Source: Deroplatys truncata (lineage: Eukaryota > Arthropoda > Insecta > Mantodea > Mantidae). Taken from it: a stretch of 64,000 bases of DNA. Positions 13,684-27,739 of this stretch are shown here, in pieces. The notes below the pieces were generated by a model. That model saw only the letters and a list, made by a program, of their open reading frames with translations, was not told the DNA's origin and searched no databases. The position numbers were made by a program, and so were the translations under genes. Location: NCBI GenBank assembly GCA_030765065.1, contig CM060990.1, positions 676,357,618 through 676,421,617 of the forward strand, written 5' to 3'. How positions within the stretch are numbered: the stretch's first letter is position 1; the number at the start of each line of letters is the position of its first letter.

Positions 13684-16600
13684 AACAATTTGAACCATTA
13701 ATAATGGATATTTCAGAAATGGCTTATGCCACAAAGTTATTTGAACTAAATTGTTTGTTTTAAAGAATCTACATTTTTTGTGTAGTACATTTTCATCTAT
13801 TGCTTAATGTTTACCAGTTATACAAGATTATACAAAATTCCTTCCAAATGAAAAGAATTTCACAGGGTATTCCCAGAAAATTCAAGATATACATCTTATT
13901 TGCCATGTAAATATCTTTAACATGTTGCACACGCAACCACGCCCACACTTACACTGTTATTTTTCTCGTCCTCCATGGTGCAGTGGTTACCGTGCTAGTC
14001 TCTAGTTCCTGAGGTTGTGGGTTCAAACCCGATGGATTGGTTTTGGGCATAGAAATCCTTAACATGGCTTCCTTTGGATGGAAAGTACATCTGGTGGTCC
14101 CATGTCAGATTTATGGCACATAAAAGAACCTCAAGCCTGATAAAGAAACCTCTGAGCAATATTACCAGTCTTTCATGCCCAATATAGAATGGGATGCTAA
14201 GGACCACAGCAGCAAAAGAGTTTCCATAAAAAAAATAATAAATAAAAAAAAACTTTTCTACATATGCTCTTCTTGGGTTCAGGTGCCTCAAAACATATAT
14301 ATCCAGTGAAATCTCGACATATAATTTTTGGGTGGAATACAACACTTCCCCTACTTACTATAAGTAGTAGGGAAAGTAAAAATGGAACAAATAGATGTGT
14401 TGTGTGCTACAATAGGGCTAAATAGTGAAACTCTTGGTAATACCAAAAATGTTGTCACCCTACATTTGGAGAACTGTTTTTAGATCTTCTACACCAAACG
14501 ATCATATTAGGCCATATTGCTTTAAATTCTCAAATTATGAATAACCTAAGCTGCACTAACGAAAATAAGTCATTACAACCGATAACTTAGTATTATTTTT
14601 AGCTTCACTACTGTTAATATAATTGGTAGTCTTACTAATTGCAGCTAATTCAATCACTAGTATGGAAACTAATACCAAAATATTTGTGTTATATGGATGT
14701 AACTTTTGCTTCTTTCATACTGCAAGCTAAAGCAATATGCCGAGCCCTAACCAACACATAAAATGCACTTGAAATGGTCATGGTTGGAAATGCTGGAATG
14801 ATTATATGGCTGAAGGAGTAGGAAATAAACATCGTAGAACTTCAATTAATTGCCAGTTCCAAAAAGTGGAAATTTTACTTCCCACTTCCAAGAGGGAAGC
14901 ATTCCTTAATGACTCTGGCTCTTAAGACCCATCACAAACTATGAAATGAAGGATGGCCCATGCTTTTAATAGAGAGAAATGTGGAATCTAGGGTCTATTG
15001 CCACTATAAAAGTTCTGGATGCATGAGATGTATGGTGGCTCATATTTTATAGGATTCAAGGAAAATGTGTAATGAGGTATTTACTACCACCACTTAATTT
15101 TTGCACCTGTTAGATGAAGGCAGTTCATATTTAATAATAGAGAAAAATGTGAAACAGAGAAGTCCATTCCCTGCCAGAAGTTTTCTATTCAGATGTTTAG
15201 CTCATTAGCTTGGTAGACATCTTCAAAGCTGAACAAATCTTCAGCTGCATGTGTCATGGTATTTACGCATATGCTACCTACATGTGATTAACTTACGTGG
15301 GCTGAGGTAGAGGATGGTAGAAGGGGATATAGCAAGGAAACAGAGCAAGTGTGTCTGTAATCACATATAAAAATATCGGGTTACTCAGAGGCTGAAAAGG
15401 ATTAATTTTGGATTAAAATATTCCAAACTGGATTTAACTAATATTCTTTTATTGCAAATGTATAGTCTTCCCTTCTATTTTCTATTCAAGGTGTATGACC
15501 CATAAGGAATACTGGATCAAGTGAAAGCTAAGAAAACACGTTGAAAGTTGCATTCTGTAATCCTCAGAGGGAATTTAAAAAAAATATCATTCTTGAGTAT
15601 AAAGCTGTATGTAGCTGTGTTGCCACTTCATTGCTGCTTTTGTACAGAATTCCACTTCATTATGTCACAATTATAATTCATCATATAAGGTTTTAACATT
15701 TAAAGCAACTGAGACTAAATTAATGTGACTGAACTTCTGTTACATGTATATACTGGCACAATTTACAATGTATCTTTGGTGGTCCAACCATTACCTATTA
15801 AACGTACATCCTTATGTCAGCCTTTAATCCTCTGATAGCTGCTGTTAAGTCTTCAGGGTGAGTCACCTGTAGCTGAACTTTGCATCTCCTAAGATAGCTG
15901 CATTTGCCAACTTTTTCTGCAAAGACAAAAAATAAATTGTTAGTTTAAACCATGAGTCATATGATGAGCTCTAATCGCATAAAGCATATAAATTACATTA
16001 CGAGTACAGCTTGCAAGTGGGTTCTGGCCAATAAAACTACTTATAGATGCATTTTTAACTAAGGAGTGGCATTCAAAGCATTTCCATATCTCTTTATAAG
16101 ATTAAATGACAGAAAAACTAATGCTAAAAGAGCAAATGAAGGCTATATTGCCTGATATATCTCACATTATCAATGAAACGTGACGAGTATGAATTATGGT
16201 CTGCAATGAATGTGATGTGTGTCAAATGGAAGACTAACAAAAGATGTTTATTTTTTATCAATGAAACGTGAAGCTGCTGAAATTACAGCCACAGGCAAGC
16301 TGAGAAGAAGGAAAGTGATGACACCCTAAGAGGAGGTTAAGAAACTAAAATGTGCCCTTGAGTACTAGAAGTGATAAGAGATGTTAATTTGTAAGATCAG
16401 TGACAACTTTGTTTTCTATAATGCAATGCACAGCTAAAGGTTTTAGGGAAAATTCTTCTATCTGCTAGATGTGTGTGTATTCAATTGTTTCATTGTGTTT
16501 CACAAGATGACTGCTAAGAAAAAGACAGACTACACAGACTTCAGAACCAATGGCTCTCATCAGCTGCTTCAAAGTGAAACTCTACCAGAGATCAATGTTA

Positions 16601-19600
16601 GAGGTCAACCTTCAGCTGGGGATACCTCTCTGAGACTGCAAGCTAAAACATGTGTCCCTTTTCCAATTCACATTCCACCCACTGACAAGAAAAAAAGAAA
16701 GAAGAAGAAGTAAAAACCTAATGAGATACATTCACATGCCTTTCTCTACCCTGTGTCATTACAATATGTACAAAGCTTATTTTTATATAAGTGATATATA
16801 CTAAAGTGTATAGAAGAGTGATAAGTAATATGTACCAACGCTTATTTTTGTCTACTTCATTTTATACAAATAAACCTTTGCAGAAGTGGATAAATTACAC
16901 ATTTCGTTATAGACACAAAGGGAACAGCTATATTTAAATATTTAAGAACTGGACGCTGTACCCTGGCCTTAAAATTCCACAATGTTTCCATGCAATCTCG
17001 AGAAACAACTGAATGTTGACAGGACTATAAAGAATGAGTAAGTAGTAAACAATTTGAACCATTAATAATGGATATTTCAGAAATGGCTTATGCCACAAAG
17101 TTATTTGAACTAAATTGTTTGTTTTAAAGAATCTACATTTTTTGTGTAGTACATTTTCATCTATTGCTTAATGTTTACCAGTTATACAAGATTATACAAA
17201 ATTCCTTCCAAATGAAAAGAATTTCACAGGGTATTCCCAAAAAATTCAAGATATACATCTTATTTGCCATGTAAATATCTTTAACATGTTGCACACGCAA
17301 CCACGCCCACACTTACACTGATATTTTTCTCGTCCTCCATGGTGCAGTGGTTACCGTGCTAGTCTCTAGTTCCTGAGGTTGTGGGTTCAAACCCGATGAT
17401 GTTTACCAGTTATACAAGATTACACAAAATTCCTTCTAAATGAAAAGAATTTCACAGGGTATTCCCAGAAAATTCAAGATATACATCTTATTTGCCATGT
17501 AAATATCTTTAACATGTTGCACACGCAACCACGCCCACACTTACACTGACATTTTTCTCGTCCTCCATGGTGCAGTGGTTACCGTGCTAGTCTCTAGTTC
17601 CTGAGGTTGTGGGTTCAAACCCGATGGATTGGTTTTGGGCATAGAAATCCTTAACATGGCTTCCTTTGGATGGAAAGTACATCTGGTGGTCCCATGTCAG
17701 ATTTATGGCACATAAAAGAACCTCAAGCCTGATAAAGAAACCTCTGAGCAATATTACCGGTCTTTCATTCCCAATATAGAATGGGATGCTAAGGACCACA
17801 GCAGCTAAAGAGTTTCCATAAAAAAAATAATAAATAAAAATACTTTTCTACAAATGCTCTTCTTGGGTTCAGGTGCCTCAAAACATATATTTCCAGTGAA
17901 ATCTCGACATATAATTTTTGGGTGGAATACAACACTTCCCCTACTTACTATAAGTAGTAGGGAAAGTAAAAATGGAACAAATAGATGCGTTGTGTGCTAC
18001 AATAGGGCTAAATAGTGAAAGTCTTGGTAATACCAAAAATGTTGTCACCCTACATTTGGAGAACTGTTTTTAGATCTTCTACACCAAACGATCATATTAG
18101 GCCATATTGCTTTAAATTCTCAAATTATGAATAACCTAAGCTGCACTAACGAAAATAAGTCATTACAACCGATAACTTAGTATTATTTTTAGCTTCACTA
18201 CTGTTAATATAATTGGTGGTCTTACTAATTGCAGCTAATTCAATCACTAGTATGGAAACTAATACCAAAATATTTGTGTTATATGGATGTAACTTTTGCT
18301 TCTTTCATACTGCAAGCTAAAGCAATATGCCGAGCCCTAACCAACACATAAAATGCACTTGAAATGGTCATGGTTGGAAATGCTGGAATGATTATATGGC
18401 TGAAGGAGTAGGAAATAAACATCGTAGAACTTCAATTAATTGCCAGTTCCAAAAAGTGGAAATTTTACTTCCCACTTCCAAGAGGGAAGCATTCCTTAAT
18501 GACTCTGGCTCTTATGAACCATCACAAACTATGAAATGAAGGATGGCCCATGCTTTTAATAGAGAGAAATGTGAAATCTAGGGTCTATTGCCACTATCAA
18601 AGTTCTGGATGCATGAGATGTATGGTGGCTCATATTTTATAGGATTCAAGGAAAATGTGTAATGAGGTATTTACTACCACCACTTAATTTTTGCACCTGT
18701 TAGATGAAGGCAGTTCATATTTAATAATAGAGAAAAAAGTGAAACAGAGAAGTCCATTCCCTGCCAGAAGTTTTCTATTCAGATGTTTAGCTCATTAGCT
18801 TGGTAGACATCTTCAAAGCTGAACAAATGTTCAGCTGCATGTGTCATGGTATTTACGCATATGCTACCTACATGTGATTAACTTACGTGGGCTGAGGTAG
18901 AGGATGGTAGAAGGGGATATAGCAAGGAAAAAGAGCAAGTGTGTCTGTAATCACATATAAAAATATCGGGTTACTCAGAGGCTGAAAAGGATTAATTTTG
19001 GATTAAAATATTCCAAACTGGATTTAACTAATATTCTTTTATTGCAAATGTATAGTCTTCCCTTCTATTTTCTATTCAAGGTGTATGACCCATAAGGAAT
19101 ACTGGATCAAGTGAAAGCTAAGAAAACACGTTGAAAGTTGCATTCTGTAATCCTCAGAGGGAATTTAAAAAAAATATCATTCTTGAGTATAAAGCTGTAT
19201 GTAGCTGTGTTGCCACTTCATTGCTGCTTTTGTACAGAATTCCACTTCATTATGTCACAATTATAATTCATCATATAAGGTTTTAACATTTAAAGCAACT
19301 GAGACTAAATTAATGTGACTGAACTTCTGTTACATGTATATACTGGCACAATTTACAATGTATCTTTGGTGGTCCAACCATTACCTATTAAACGTACATC
19401 CTTATGTCAGCCTTTAATCCTCTGATAGCTGCTGTTAAGTCTTCAGGGTGAGTCACCTGTAGCTGAACTTTGCATCTCCTAAGATAGCTGCATTTGCCAA
19501 CTTTTTCTGCAAAGACAAAAAATAAATTGTTAGTTTAAACCATGAGTCATATGATGAGCTCTAATCGCATAAAGCATATAAATTACATTACGAGTACAGC

Positions 19601-22600
19601 TTGCAAGTGGGTTCTGGCCAATAAAACTACTTATAGATGCATTTTTAACTAAGGAGTGGCATTCAAAGCATTTCCATATCTCTTTATAAGATTAAATGAC
19701 AGAAAAACTAATGCTAAAAGAGCAAATGAAGGCTATATTGCCTGATATATCTCACATTATCAATGAAACGTGACGAGTATGAATTATGGTCTGCAATGAA
19801 TGTGATGTGTGTCAAATGGAAGACTAACAAAAGATGTTTATTTTTTATCAATGAAACGTGAAGCTGCTGAAATTACAGCCACAGGCAAGCTGAGAAGAAG
19901 GAAAGTGATGACACCCTAAGAGGAGGTTAAGAAACTAAAATGTGCCCTTGAGTACTAGAAGTGATAAGAGATGTTAATTTGTAAGATCAGTGACAACTTT
20001 GTTTTCTATAATGCAATGCACAGCTAAAGGTTTTAGGGAAAATTCTTCTATCTGCTAGATGTGTGTGTATTCAATTGTTTCATTGTGTTTCACAAGATGA
20101 CTGCTAAGAAAAAGACAGACTACACAGACTTCAGAACCAATGGCTCTCATCAGCTGCTTCAAAGTGAAACTCTACCAGAGATCAATGTTAGAGGTCAACC
20201 TTCAGCTGGGGATACCTCTCTGAGACTGCAAGCTAAAACATGTGTCCCTTTTCCAATTCACATTCCACCCACTGACAAGAAAAAAAGAAAGAAGAAGAAG
20301 TAAAAACCTAATGAGATACATTCACATGCCTTTCTCTACCCTGTGTCATTACAATATGTACAAAGCTTATTTTTATATAAGTGATATATACTAAAGTGTA
20401 TAGAAGAGTGATAAGTAATATGTACCAACGCTTATTTTTGTCTACTTCATTTTATACAAATAAACCTTTGCAGAAGTGGATAAATTACACATTTCGTTAT
20501 AGACACAAAGGGAACAGCTATATTTAAATATTTAAGAACTGGACGCTGTACCCTGGCCTTAAAATTCCACAATGTTTCCATGCAATCTCGAGAAACAACT
20601 GAATGTTGACAGGACTATAAAGAATGAGTAAGTAGTAAACAATTTGAACCATTAATAATGGATATTTCAGAAATGGCTTATGCCACAAAGTTATTTGAAC
20701 TAAATTGTTTGTTTTAAAGAATCTACATTTTTTGTGTAGTACATTTTCATCTATTGCTTAATGTTTACCAGTTATACAAGATTATACAAAATTCCTTCCA
20801 AATGAAAAGAATTTCACAGGGTATTCCCAGAAAATTCAAGATATACATCTTATTTGCCATGTAAATATCTTTAACATGTTGCACACGCAACCACGGCCAC
20901 ACTTACACTGATATTTTTCTCGTCCTCCATGGTGCAGTGGTTACCGTGCTAGTCTCTAGTTCCTGAGGTTGTGGGTTCAAACCCGATGGATTGGTTTTGG
21001 GCATAGAAATCCTTAACATGGCTTCCTTTGGATGGAAAGTACATCTGGTGGTCCCATGTCAGATTTATGGCACATAAAAGAACCTCAAGCCTGATAAAGA
21101 AACCTCTGAGCAATATTACCAGTCTTTCATGCCCAATATAGAATGGGATGCTAAGGACCACAGCAGCAAAAGAGTTTCCATAAAAAAAATAATAAATAAA
21201 AAAAAACTTTTCTACATATGCTCTTCTTGGGTTCAGGTGCCTCAAAACATATATTTCCAGTGAAATCTCGACATATAATTTTTGGGTGGAATACAACACT
21301 TCCCCTACTTACTATAAGTAGTAGGGAAAGTAAAAATGGAACAAATAGATGTGTTGTGTGCTACAATAGGGCTAAATAGTGAAAGTCTTGGTAATACCAA
21401 AAATGTTGTCACCCTACATTTGGAGAACTGTTTTTAGATCTTCTACACCAAACGATCATATTAGGCCATATTGCTTTAAATTCTCAAATTATGAATAACC
21501 TAAGCTGCACTAACGAAAATAAGTCATTACAACCGATAACTTAGTATTATTTTTAGCTTCACTACTGTTAATATAATTGGTGGTCTTACTAATTGCAGCT
21601 AATTCAATCACTAGTATGGAAACTAATACCAAAATATTTGTGTTATATGGATGTAACTTTTGCTTCTTTCATACTGCAAGCTAAAGCAATATGCCGAGCC
21701 CTAACCAACACATAAAATGCACTTGAAATGGTCATGGTTGGAAATGCTGGAATGATTATATGGCTGAAGGAGTAGGAAATAAACATCGTAGAACTTCAAT
21801 TAATTGCCAGTTCCAAAAAGTGGAAATTTTACTTCCCACTTCCAAGAGGGAAGCATTCCTTAATGACTCTGGCTCTTATGACCCATCACAAACTATGAAA
21901 TGAAGGATGGCCCATGCTTTTAATAGAGAGAAATGTGGAATCTAGGGTCTATTGCCACTATAAAAGTTCTGGATGCATGAGATGTATGGTGGCTCATATT
22001 TTATAGGATTCAAGGAAAATGTGTAATGAGGTATTTACTACCACCACTTAATTTTTGCACCTGTTAGATGAAGGCAGTTCATATTTAATAATAGAGAAAA
22101 ATGTGAAACAGAGAAGTCCATTCCCTGCCAGAAGTTTTCTATTCAGATGTTTAGCTCATTAGCTTGGTAGACATCTTCAAAGCTGAACAAATCTTCAGCT
22201 GCATGTGTCATGGTATTTACGCATATGCTACCTACATGTGATTAACTTACGTGGGCTGAGGTAGAGGATGGTAGAAGGGGATATAGCAAGGAAACAGAGC
22301 AAGTGTGTCTGTAATCACATATAAAAATATCGGGTTACTCAGAATCTGAAAAGGATTAATTTTGGATTAAAATATTCCAAACTGGATTTAACTAATATTC
22401 TTTTATTGCAAATGTATAGTCTTCCCTTCTATTTTCTATTCAAGGTGTATGACCCATAAGGAATACTGGATCAAGTGAAAGCTAAGAAAACACGTTGAAA
22501 GTTGCATTCTGTAATCCTCAGAGGGAATTTAAAAAAAATATCATTCTTGAGTATAAAGCTGTATGTAGCTGTGTTGCCACTTCATTGCTGCTTTTGTACA

Positions 22601-25344
22601 GAATTCCACTTCATTATGTCACAATTATAATTCATCATATAAGGTTTTAACATTTAAAGCAACTGAGACTAAATTAATGTGACTGAACTTCTGTTACATG
22701 TATATACTGGCACAATTTACAATGTATCTTTGGTGGTCCAACCATTACCTATTAAACGTACATCCTTATGTCAGCCTTTAATCCTCTGATAGCTGCTGTT
22801 AAGTCTTCAGGGTGAGTCACCTGTAGCTGAACTTTGCATCTCCTAAGATAGCTGCATTTGCCAACTTTTTCTGCAAAGACAAAAAATAAATTGTTAGTTT
22901 AAACCATGAGTCATATGATGAGCTCTAATCGCATAAAGCATATAAATTACATTACGAGTACAGCTTGCAAGTGGGTTCTGGCCAATAAAACTACTTATAG
23001 ATGCATTTTTAACTAAGGAGTGGCATTCAAAGCATTTCCATATCTCTTTATAAGATTAAATGACAGAAAAACTAATGCTAAAAGAGCAAATGAAGGCTAT
23101 ATTGCCTGATATATCTCACATTATCAATGAAACGTGACGAGTATGAATTATGGTCTGCAATGAATGTGATGTGTGTCAAATGGAAGACTAACAAAAGATG
23201 TTTATTTTTTATCAATGAAACGTGAAGCTGCTGAAATTACAGCCACAGGCAAGCTGAGAAGAAGGAAAGTGATGACACCCTAAGAGGAGGTTAAGAAACT
23301 AAAATGTGCCCTTGAGTACTAGAAGTGATAAGAGATGTTAATTTGTAAGATCAGTGACAACTTTGTTTTCTATAATGCAATGCACAGCTAAAGGTTTTAG
23401 GGAAAATTCTTCTATCTGCTAGATGTGTGTGTATTCAATTGTTTCATTGTGTTTCACAAGATGACTGCTAAGAAAAAGACAGACTACACAGACTTCAGAA
23501 CCAATGGCTCTCATCAGCTGCTTCAAAGTGAAACTCTACCAGAGATCAATGTTAGAGGTCAACCTTCAGCTGGGGATACCTCTCTGAGACTGCAAGCTAA
23601 AACATGTGTCCCTTTTCCAATTCACATTCCACCCACTGACAAGAAAAAAAGAAAGAAGAAGAAGTAAAAACCTAATGAGATACATTCACATGCCTTTCTC
23701 TACCCTGTGTCATTACAATATGTACAAAGCTTATTTTTATATAAGTGATATATACTAAAGTGTATAGAAGAGTGATAAGTAATATGTACCAACGCTTATT
23801 TTTGTCTACTTCATTTTATACAAATAAACCTTTGCAGAAGTGGATAAATTACACATTTCGTTATAGACACAAAGGGAACAGCTATATTTAAATATTTAAG
23901 AACTGGACGCTGTACCCTGGCCTTAAAATTCCACAATGTTTCCATGCAATCTCGAGAAACAACTGAATGTTGACAGGACTATAAAGAATGAGTAAGTAGT
24001 AAACAATTTGAACCATTAATAATGGATATTTCAGAAATGGCTTATGCCACAAAGTTATTTGAACTAAATTGTTTGTTTTAAAGAATCTACATTTTTTGTG
24101 TAGTACATTTTCATCTATTGCTTAATGTTTACCAGTTATACAAGATTATACAAAATTCCTTCCAAATGAAAAGAATTTCACAGGGTATTCCCAAAAAATT
24201 CAAGATATACATCTTATTTGCCATGTAACCACGCCCACACTTACACTGATATTTTTCTCGTCCTCCATGGTGCAGTGGTTACCGTGCTAGTCTCTAGTTC
24301 CTGAGGTTGTGGGTTCAAACCCGATGATGTTTACCAGTTATACAAGATTACACAAAATTCCTTCTAAATGAAAAGAATTTCACAGGGTATTCCCAGAAAA
24401 TTCAAGATATACATCTTATTTGCCATGTAAATATCTTTAACATGTTGCACACGCAACCACGCCCACACTTACACTGACATTTTTCTCGTCCTCCATGGTG
24501 CAGTGGTTACCGTGCTAGTCTCTAGTTCCTGAGGTTGTGGGTTCAAACCCGATGGATTGGTTTTGGGCATAGAAATCCTTAACATGGCTTCCTTTGGATG
24601 GAAAGTACATCTGGTGGTCCCATGTCAGATTTATGGCACATAAAAGAACCTCAAGCCTGATAAAGAAACCTCTGAGCAATATTACCGGTCTTTCATTCCC
24701 AATATAGAATGGGATGCTAAGGACCACAGCAGCTAAAGAGTTTCCATAAAAAAAATAATAAATAAAAATACTTTTCTACAAATGCTCTTCTTGGGTTCAG
24801 GTGCCTCAAAACATATATTTCCAGTGAAATCTCGACATATAATTTTTGGGTGGAATACAACACTTCCCCTACTTACTATAAGTAGTAGGGAAAGTAAAAA
24901 TGGAACAAATAGATGCGTTGTGTGCTACAATAGGGCTAAATAGTGAAAGTCTTGGTAATACCAAAAATGTTGTCACCCTACATTTGGAGAACTGTTTTTA
25001 GATCTTCTACACCAAACGATCATATTAGGCCATATTGCTTTAAATTCTCAAATTATGAATAACCTAAGCTGCACTAACGAAAATAAGTCATTACAACCGA
25101 TAACTTAGTATTATTTTTAAGTATCTTTAACATATAGTATTTTAATCTAAACTGTTAAGAGCGCCATGTTTTATAAAATACATTTTTAAAATGTTCCTCG
25201 TAAATGGTAGTTGGGATGGGGGGGGGGGATTTTCTTGAAAATTTTTTGTCGCATCTTTGGAACAACTTACACATCAAGTTTGGTATTTAAATGACATTTT
25301 TTTTGTGTTATGTTGCACACGCAACCACACCCACACTCACACTG

Positions 25345-25625
25345 ATCTTTTTCTCGTCCTCCATGGTGCAGTGGTTATACCATGCTAGTCTCTAGTTCCC
25401 GAGGTTGTGGGTTCAAACCCGATGGATTGTTTTTGGGCATAGAAATCCTTAACATGGCTTCCTTTGGAAGGGAAGTACAGCTGGTGGTCCCATGTCATAG
25501 ATTTATGGCACAAAAAGAACCTCGAGGCTAATAAAGAGGCCTCTGAGCAAAATTACCAGTCTTTCATGCCCAATATAGAATGGGATGCTAAGGACCACAG
25601 CAGCTTAAGAGTTTGCATAAAACAA
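25345..25625 (+). mobile_element. tRNA-derived SINE, second subcopy
   Basis: It has the same head (TCCTCCATGGTGCAGTGG, B box GGTTCAAACCCGATGG) and body as the array SINE, with point differences (GTCATAGATTTATGGC where array copies read GTCAGATTTATGGC). It ends in the AATAATAAATAAAAA tail near 25640. Confidence 0.8.
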
Positions 25626-25769
25626 AATAATAAATAAAAAGACTTTTCTACAAATGCTCTTCTTGGGTTCAGGTGCCTCAAAACATATATTTCCAGTGAA
25701 ATCTTGACATATAATTTTTGGGTGGAATTGGAATACAATACTTCCCCTACTTACGAGAGAGTTAACCAG

Positions 25770-25771
<2 letters not shown>

Positions 25772-25811
<40 letters not shown>
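25772..25811 (+). repeat. (AT)n microsatellite
   Basis: Twenty AT dinucleotides interrupt the terminal part of the R-family copy, between the two halves of its terminal hairpin region. Confidence 0.97.
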
Positions 25812-25814
<3 letters not shown>

Positions 25815-25904
25815 AAGGACCCCTAAATCTAAAGAATCGTTTTTGGAAAAAGGTCTCGTACTATAAGTGGTAGGGAAAGTAAAAATGTAACTATCATGCA
25901 TGAA

Positions 25905-27130
25905 AAATTTCAGGGGAATTATATTGGTTGATCTTATATTAATTTTTAAACTTTACAAAACACTCATGCAGCTGTACAGGGATTTACATCACATTTCTGA
26001 GATAGCCATTAGGGTATTTAAATGAGATGACAATGAGTTCAGAACCAGAAGAAACACATTAATGACTACAGATAGGGTCACATTTGAATGAACCTGTGCC
26101 CCACACAGGGTGGAAATAAAATTACATAGAAGTGACACATGCACATGTGTCTGCTTAAAAAAAGGATATGTTCTAAACTAGAACTTTTTAGCAACTAAAG
26201 CTCATGTTATTTGCAACTACTGCTCTTGCAATTGCTCTGACCTCCAGTTAAAAAGTTAAATAGTTTTTTGTTCATTCCATCTGTGTGCTGTACATAACAT
26301 GTGTAAAGCAAACATTAGATATATGTATCTGAGTATATGATTAAAATTTCGGTATCTAAAATTAAACAGCTTCACATAAGGGTGAATATGTACTAACAAG
26401 GAAGGTATTTGAACTCTAACAACATCTTCATAAAAATTCAGTTAAAGGTCTAGAATTTAGCCCTGAATTAATTGGCAACATTCATTTTTCTACCTACATC
26501 GTTTAGAGGTCATTGTAGAATTTACAAGTGGGGACCTGCTTATAAATGCCTATGAGGACTTTCAATAAAGTGATCTAAACAGTATGAATGATTACCAAAT
26601 GCATAGCTAAGAAAAACAATGTTGTCAGAAGCCATTTGCACAAATTCTGTAATGCCAATCTTGGAAGCCATATCGATAGCAACACTTTCGAAATTCATCA
26701 CAGGTTCACCCTACCTGAATGCATAACACAGCCTTATTCAGTTTACTAAAAACCAATGATGGCTGATGCCACATGTCAGGATGGCCAACATTTTAACTTG
26801 ACACACTAATATACACCCAGAGAAATCACCAGATAGCTGAAAGATACATACTACTTCAGTTGTCTGCTAGTATTATGAGGCTTTATCACATATTTAATGT
26901 GATTATTATGTTAAAATTATATGTTATCATAGGTTCTTTGGTATATCTGTAAAACTAAAAAAAATTGCGTGTCACTGTGATTATATTCTTTTTTAGAGCA
27001 CGGCTTTTGCTGCATTTTTAATCTTTACAGCTGTATACATGTCAGTTTATGCCAGACAAATCACCTTAGTTCTACAGTCTCCTTCCTGAAGGTTTCATAG
27101 TCATGCGTACCATATATATTGTCATTGATT
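25905..27130. other. Unassigned intergenic DNA
   Basis: AT-rich single-copy-looking sequence. I see no long frame, no repeat shared with the rest of the window and no RNA gene. Confidence 0.6.
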
Positions 27131-27139
27131 TCATTGGAA

Positions 27140-27290
27140 AGATGAAAATGGCACTGATGTATCTAGTTTCATATTTACCTGAAATCATAAAAACATACCA
27201 AGCAGATAGGCTGTGTATGAGAATTGAACCCAAGACCTCCCAAATGAGAGTTGTAGCTGCCTGAAACAACTAAGGCATGGGGCATCAACA
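27140..27290 (-). mobile_element. Possible tRNA-derived SINE head, minus strand
   Basis: The reverse complement reads GGAGGTCTTGGGTTCAATTC, a B-box-like GGTTCAATTC preceded by a tRNA-like stretch containing CCTTAGTTGTTTCAGGCAG. It differs from the main SINE family of this window. No tail or target-site duplication was resolved, so limits are approximate. Confidence 0.4.
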
Positions 27291-27696
27291 AATTGCTCTA
27301 TCATGAATGGCCAGTTCTTTGATTCTGAGAATTTATTTATCTCCAATAAGTATATAATTACAAATAAATACATACAACAGTCAAATTCTAGAACAGCATT
27401 CATTGGACCTGTAAACTCTACATAATTGACATGGATTACTGAGACACATTATAGTGGCTCTACAGAGGACAGGATATGGAGAGCCATAGCTTTAGTGACT
27501 AAACAGTCAACATGCAAAGTTTGAACTACCAAACCCTATAAAACAGAGCACCAACCTAATAGGTATACTATAACTTTCACAATACATGTAACAAACAGGT
27601 GCATATTTGAGGAGGCATTGCTGGTTATGAATGGAACCTAAAACCTAAATATCACCAGATTCTAGTGACTTATGCCATAATGATGGAAAAATGTCA

Positions 27697-27739
27697 AAAG
27701 CTTTGGTTTAGTTAACTTTGATAACTAAACCAAAGCTTT
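27697..27739. repeat. Perfect hairpin, 18-bp arms, 7-nt loop
   Basis: AAAGCTTTGGTTTAGTTA at 27697-27714 is the exact reverse complement of 27722-27739, with ACTTTGA between. Transcribed, it would form a stable stem-loop. No poly-T or gene context explains it. Confidence 0.95.

Larger units (their letters stand above)
1..25118 (+). repeat. Tandem array of eight ~3.4-kb units with higher-order structure
   Basis: Eight head-to-tail units start at 1, 3365, 6955, 10319, 13684, 17048, 20638 and 24002. Phase is set by the window edge, so the true left end is outside. Lengths are 3364, 3590, 3364, 3365, 3364, 3590 and 3364 bp; the eighth stops at about 25118, where the sequence changes abruptly. Units are near-identical except unit 4, which has scattered substitutions and small indels. 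Long units carry a 228-bp internal duplication. Diagnostic variants in units 1-3 recur in 5-7 at a 13,683-bp offset, so a multi-unit block was itself duplicated. Some variants (for example one near 1697 shared by units 1 and 7 but not 5) break that pattern, which suggests gene conversion. AT-rich, with no rRNA or histone gene. Read directly from the sequence; an assembly-level duplication cannot be excluded. Confidence 0.97.
25119..25900 (-). mobile_element. R-family copy at the right edge of the array, with SINE and (AT)n
   Basis: The array breaks at about 25118 directly into R-family sequence. Unlike the array copies it keeps the segment with a G-run (about 25216-25228), TTTTCTTGAAAATTTTTTG and GTCGCATCTTTGGA, seen also at 44560-44610 and 46340-46380. 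The SINE sits at the same place as in the array copies, so both descend from one SINE-bearing R element. The far end is GTGGTAGGGAAAGTAAAAATG near 25867-25887. Confidence 0.7.

Noticed and set aside
1-25118. CRISPR or rDNA/histone-type gene array
   Set aside because: Units are 3.4 kb without spacers, with no rRNA, histone or cas-like sequence, and the context is eukaryotic.
25605-25901. 98-codon minus-strand frame through the (AT)n run
   Set aside because: Low-complexity read-through of a microsatellite within a repeat.
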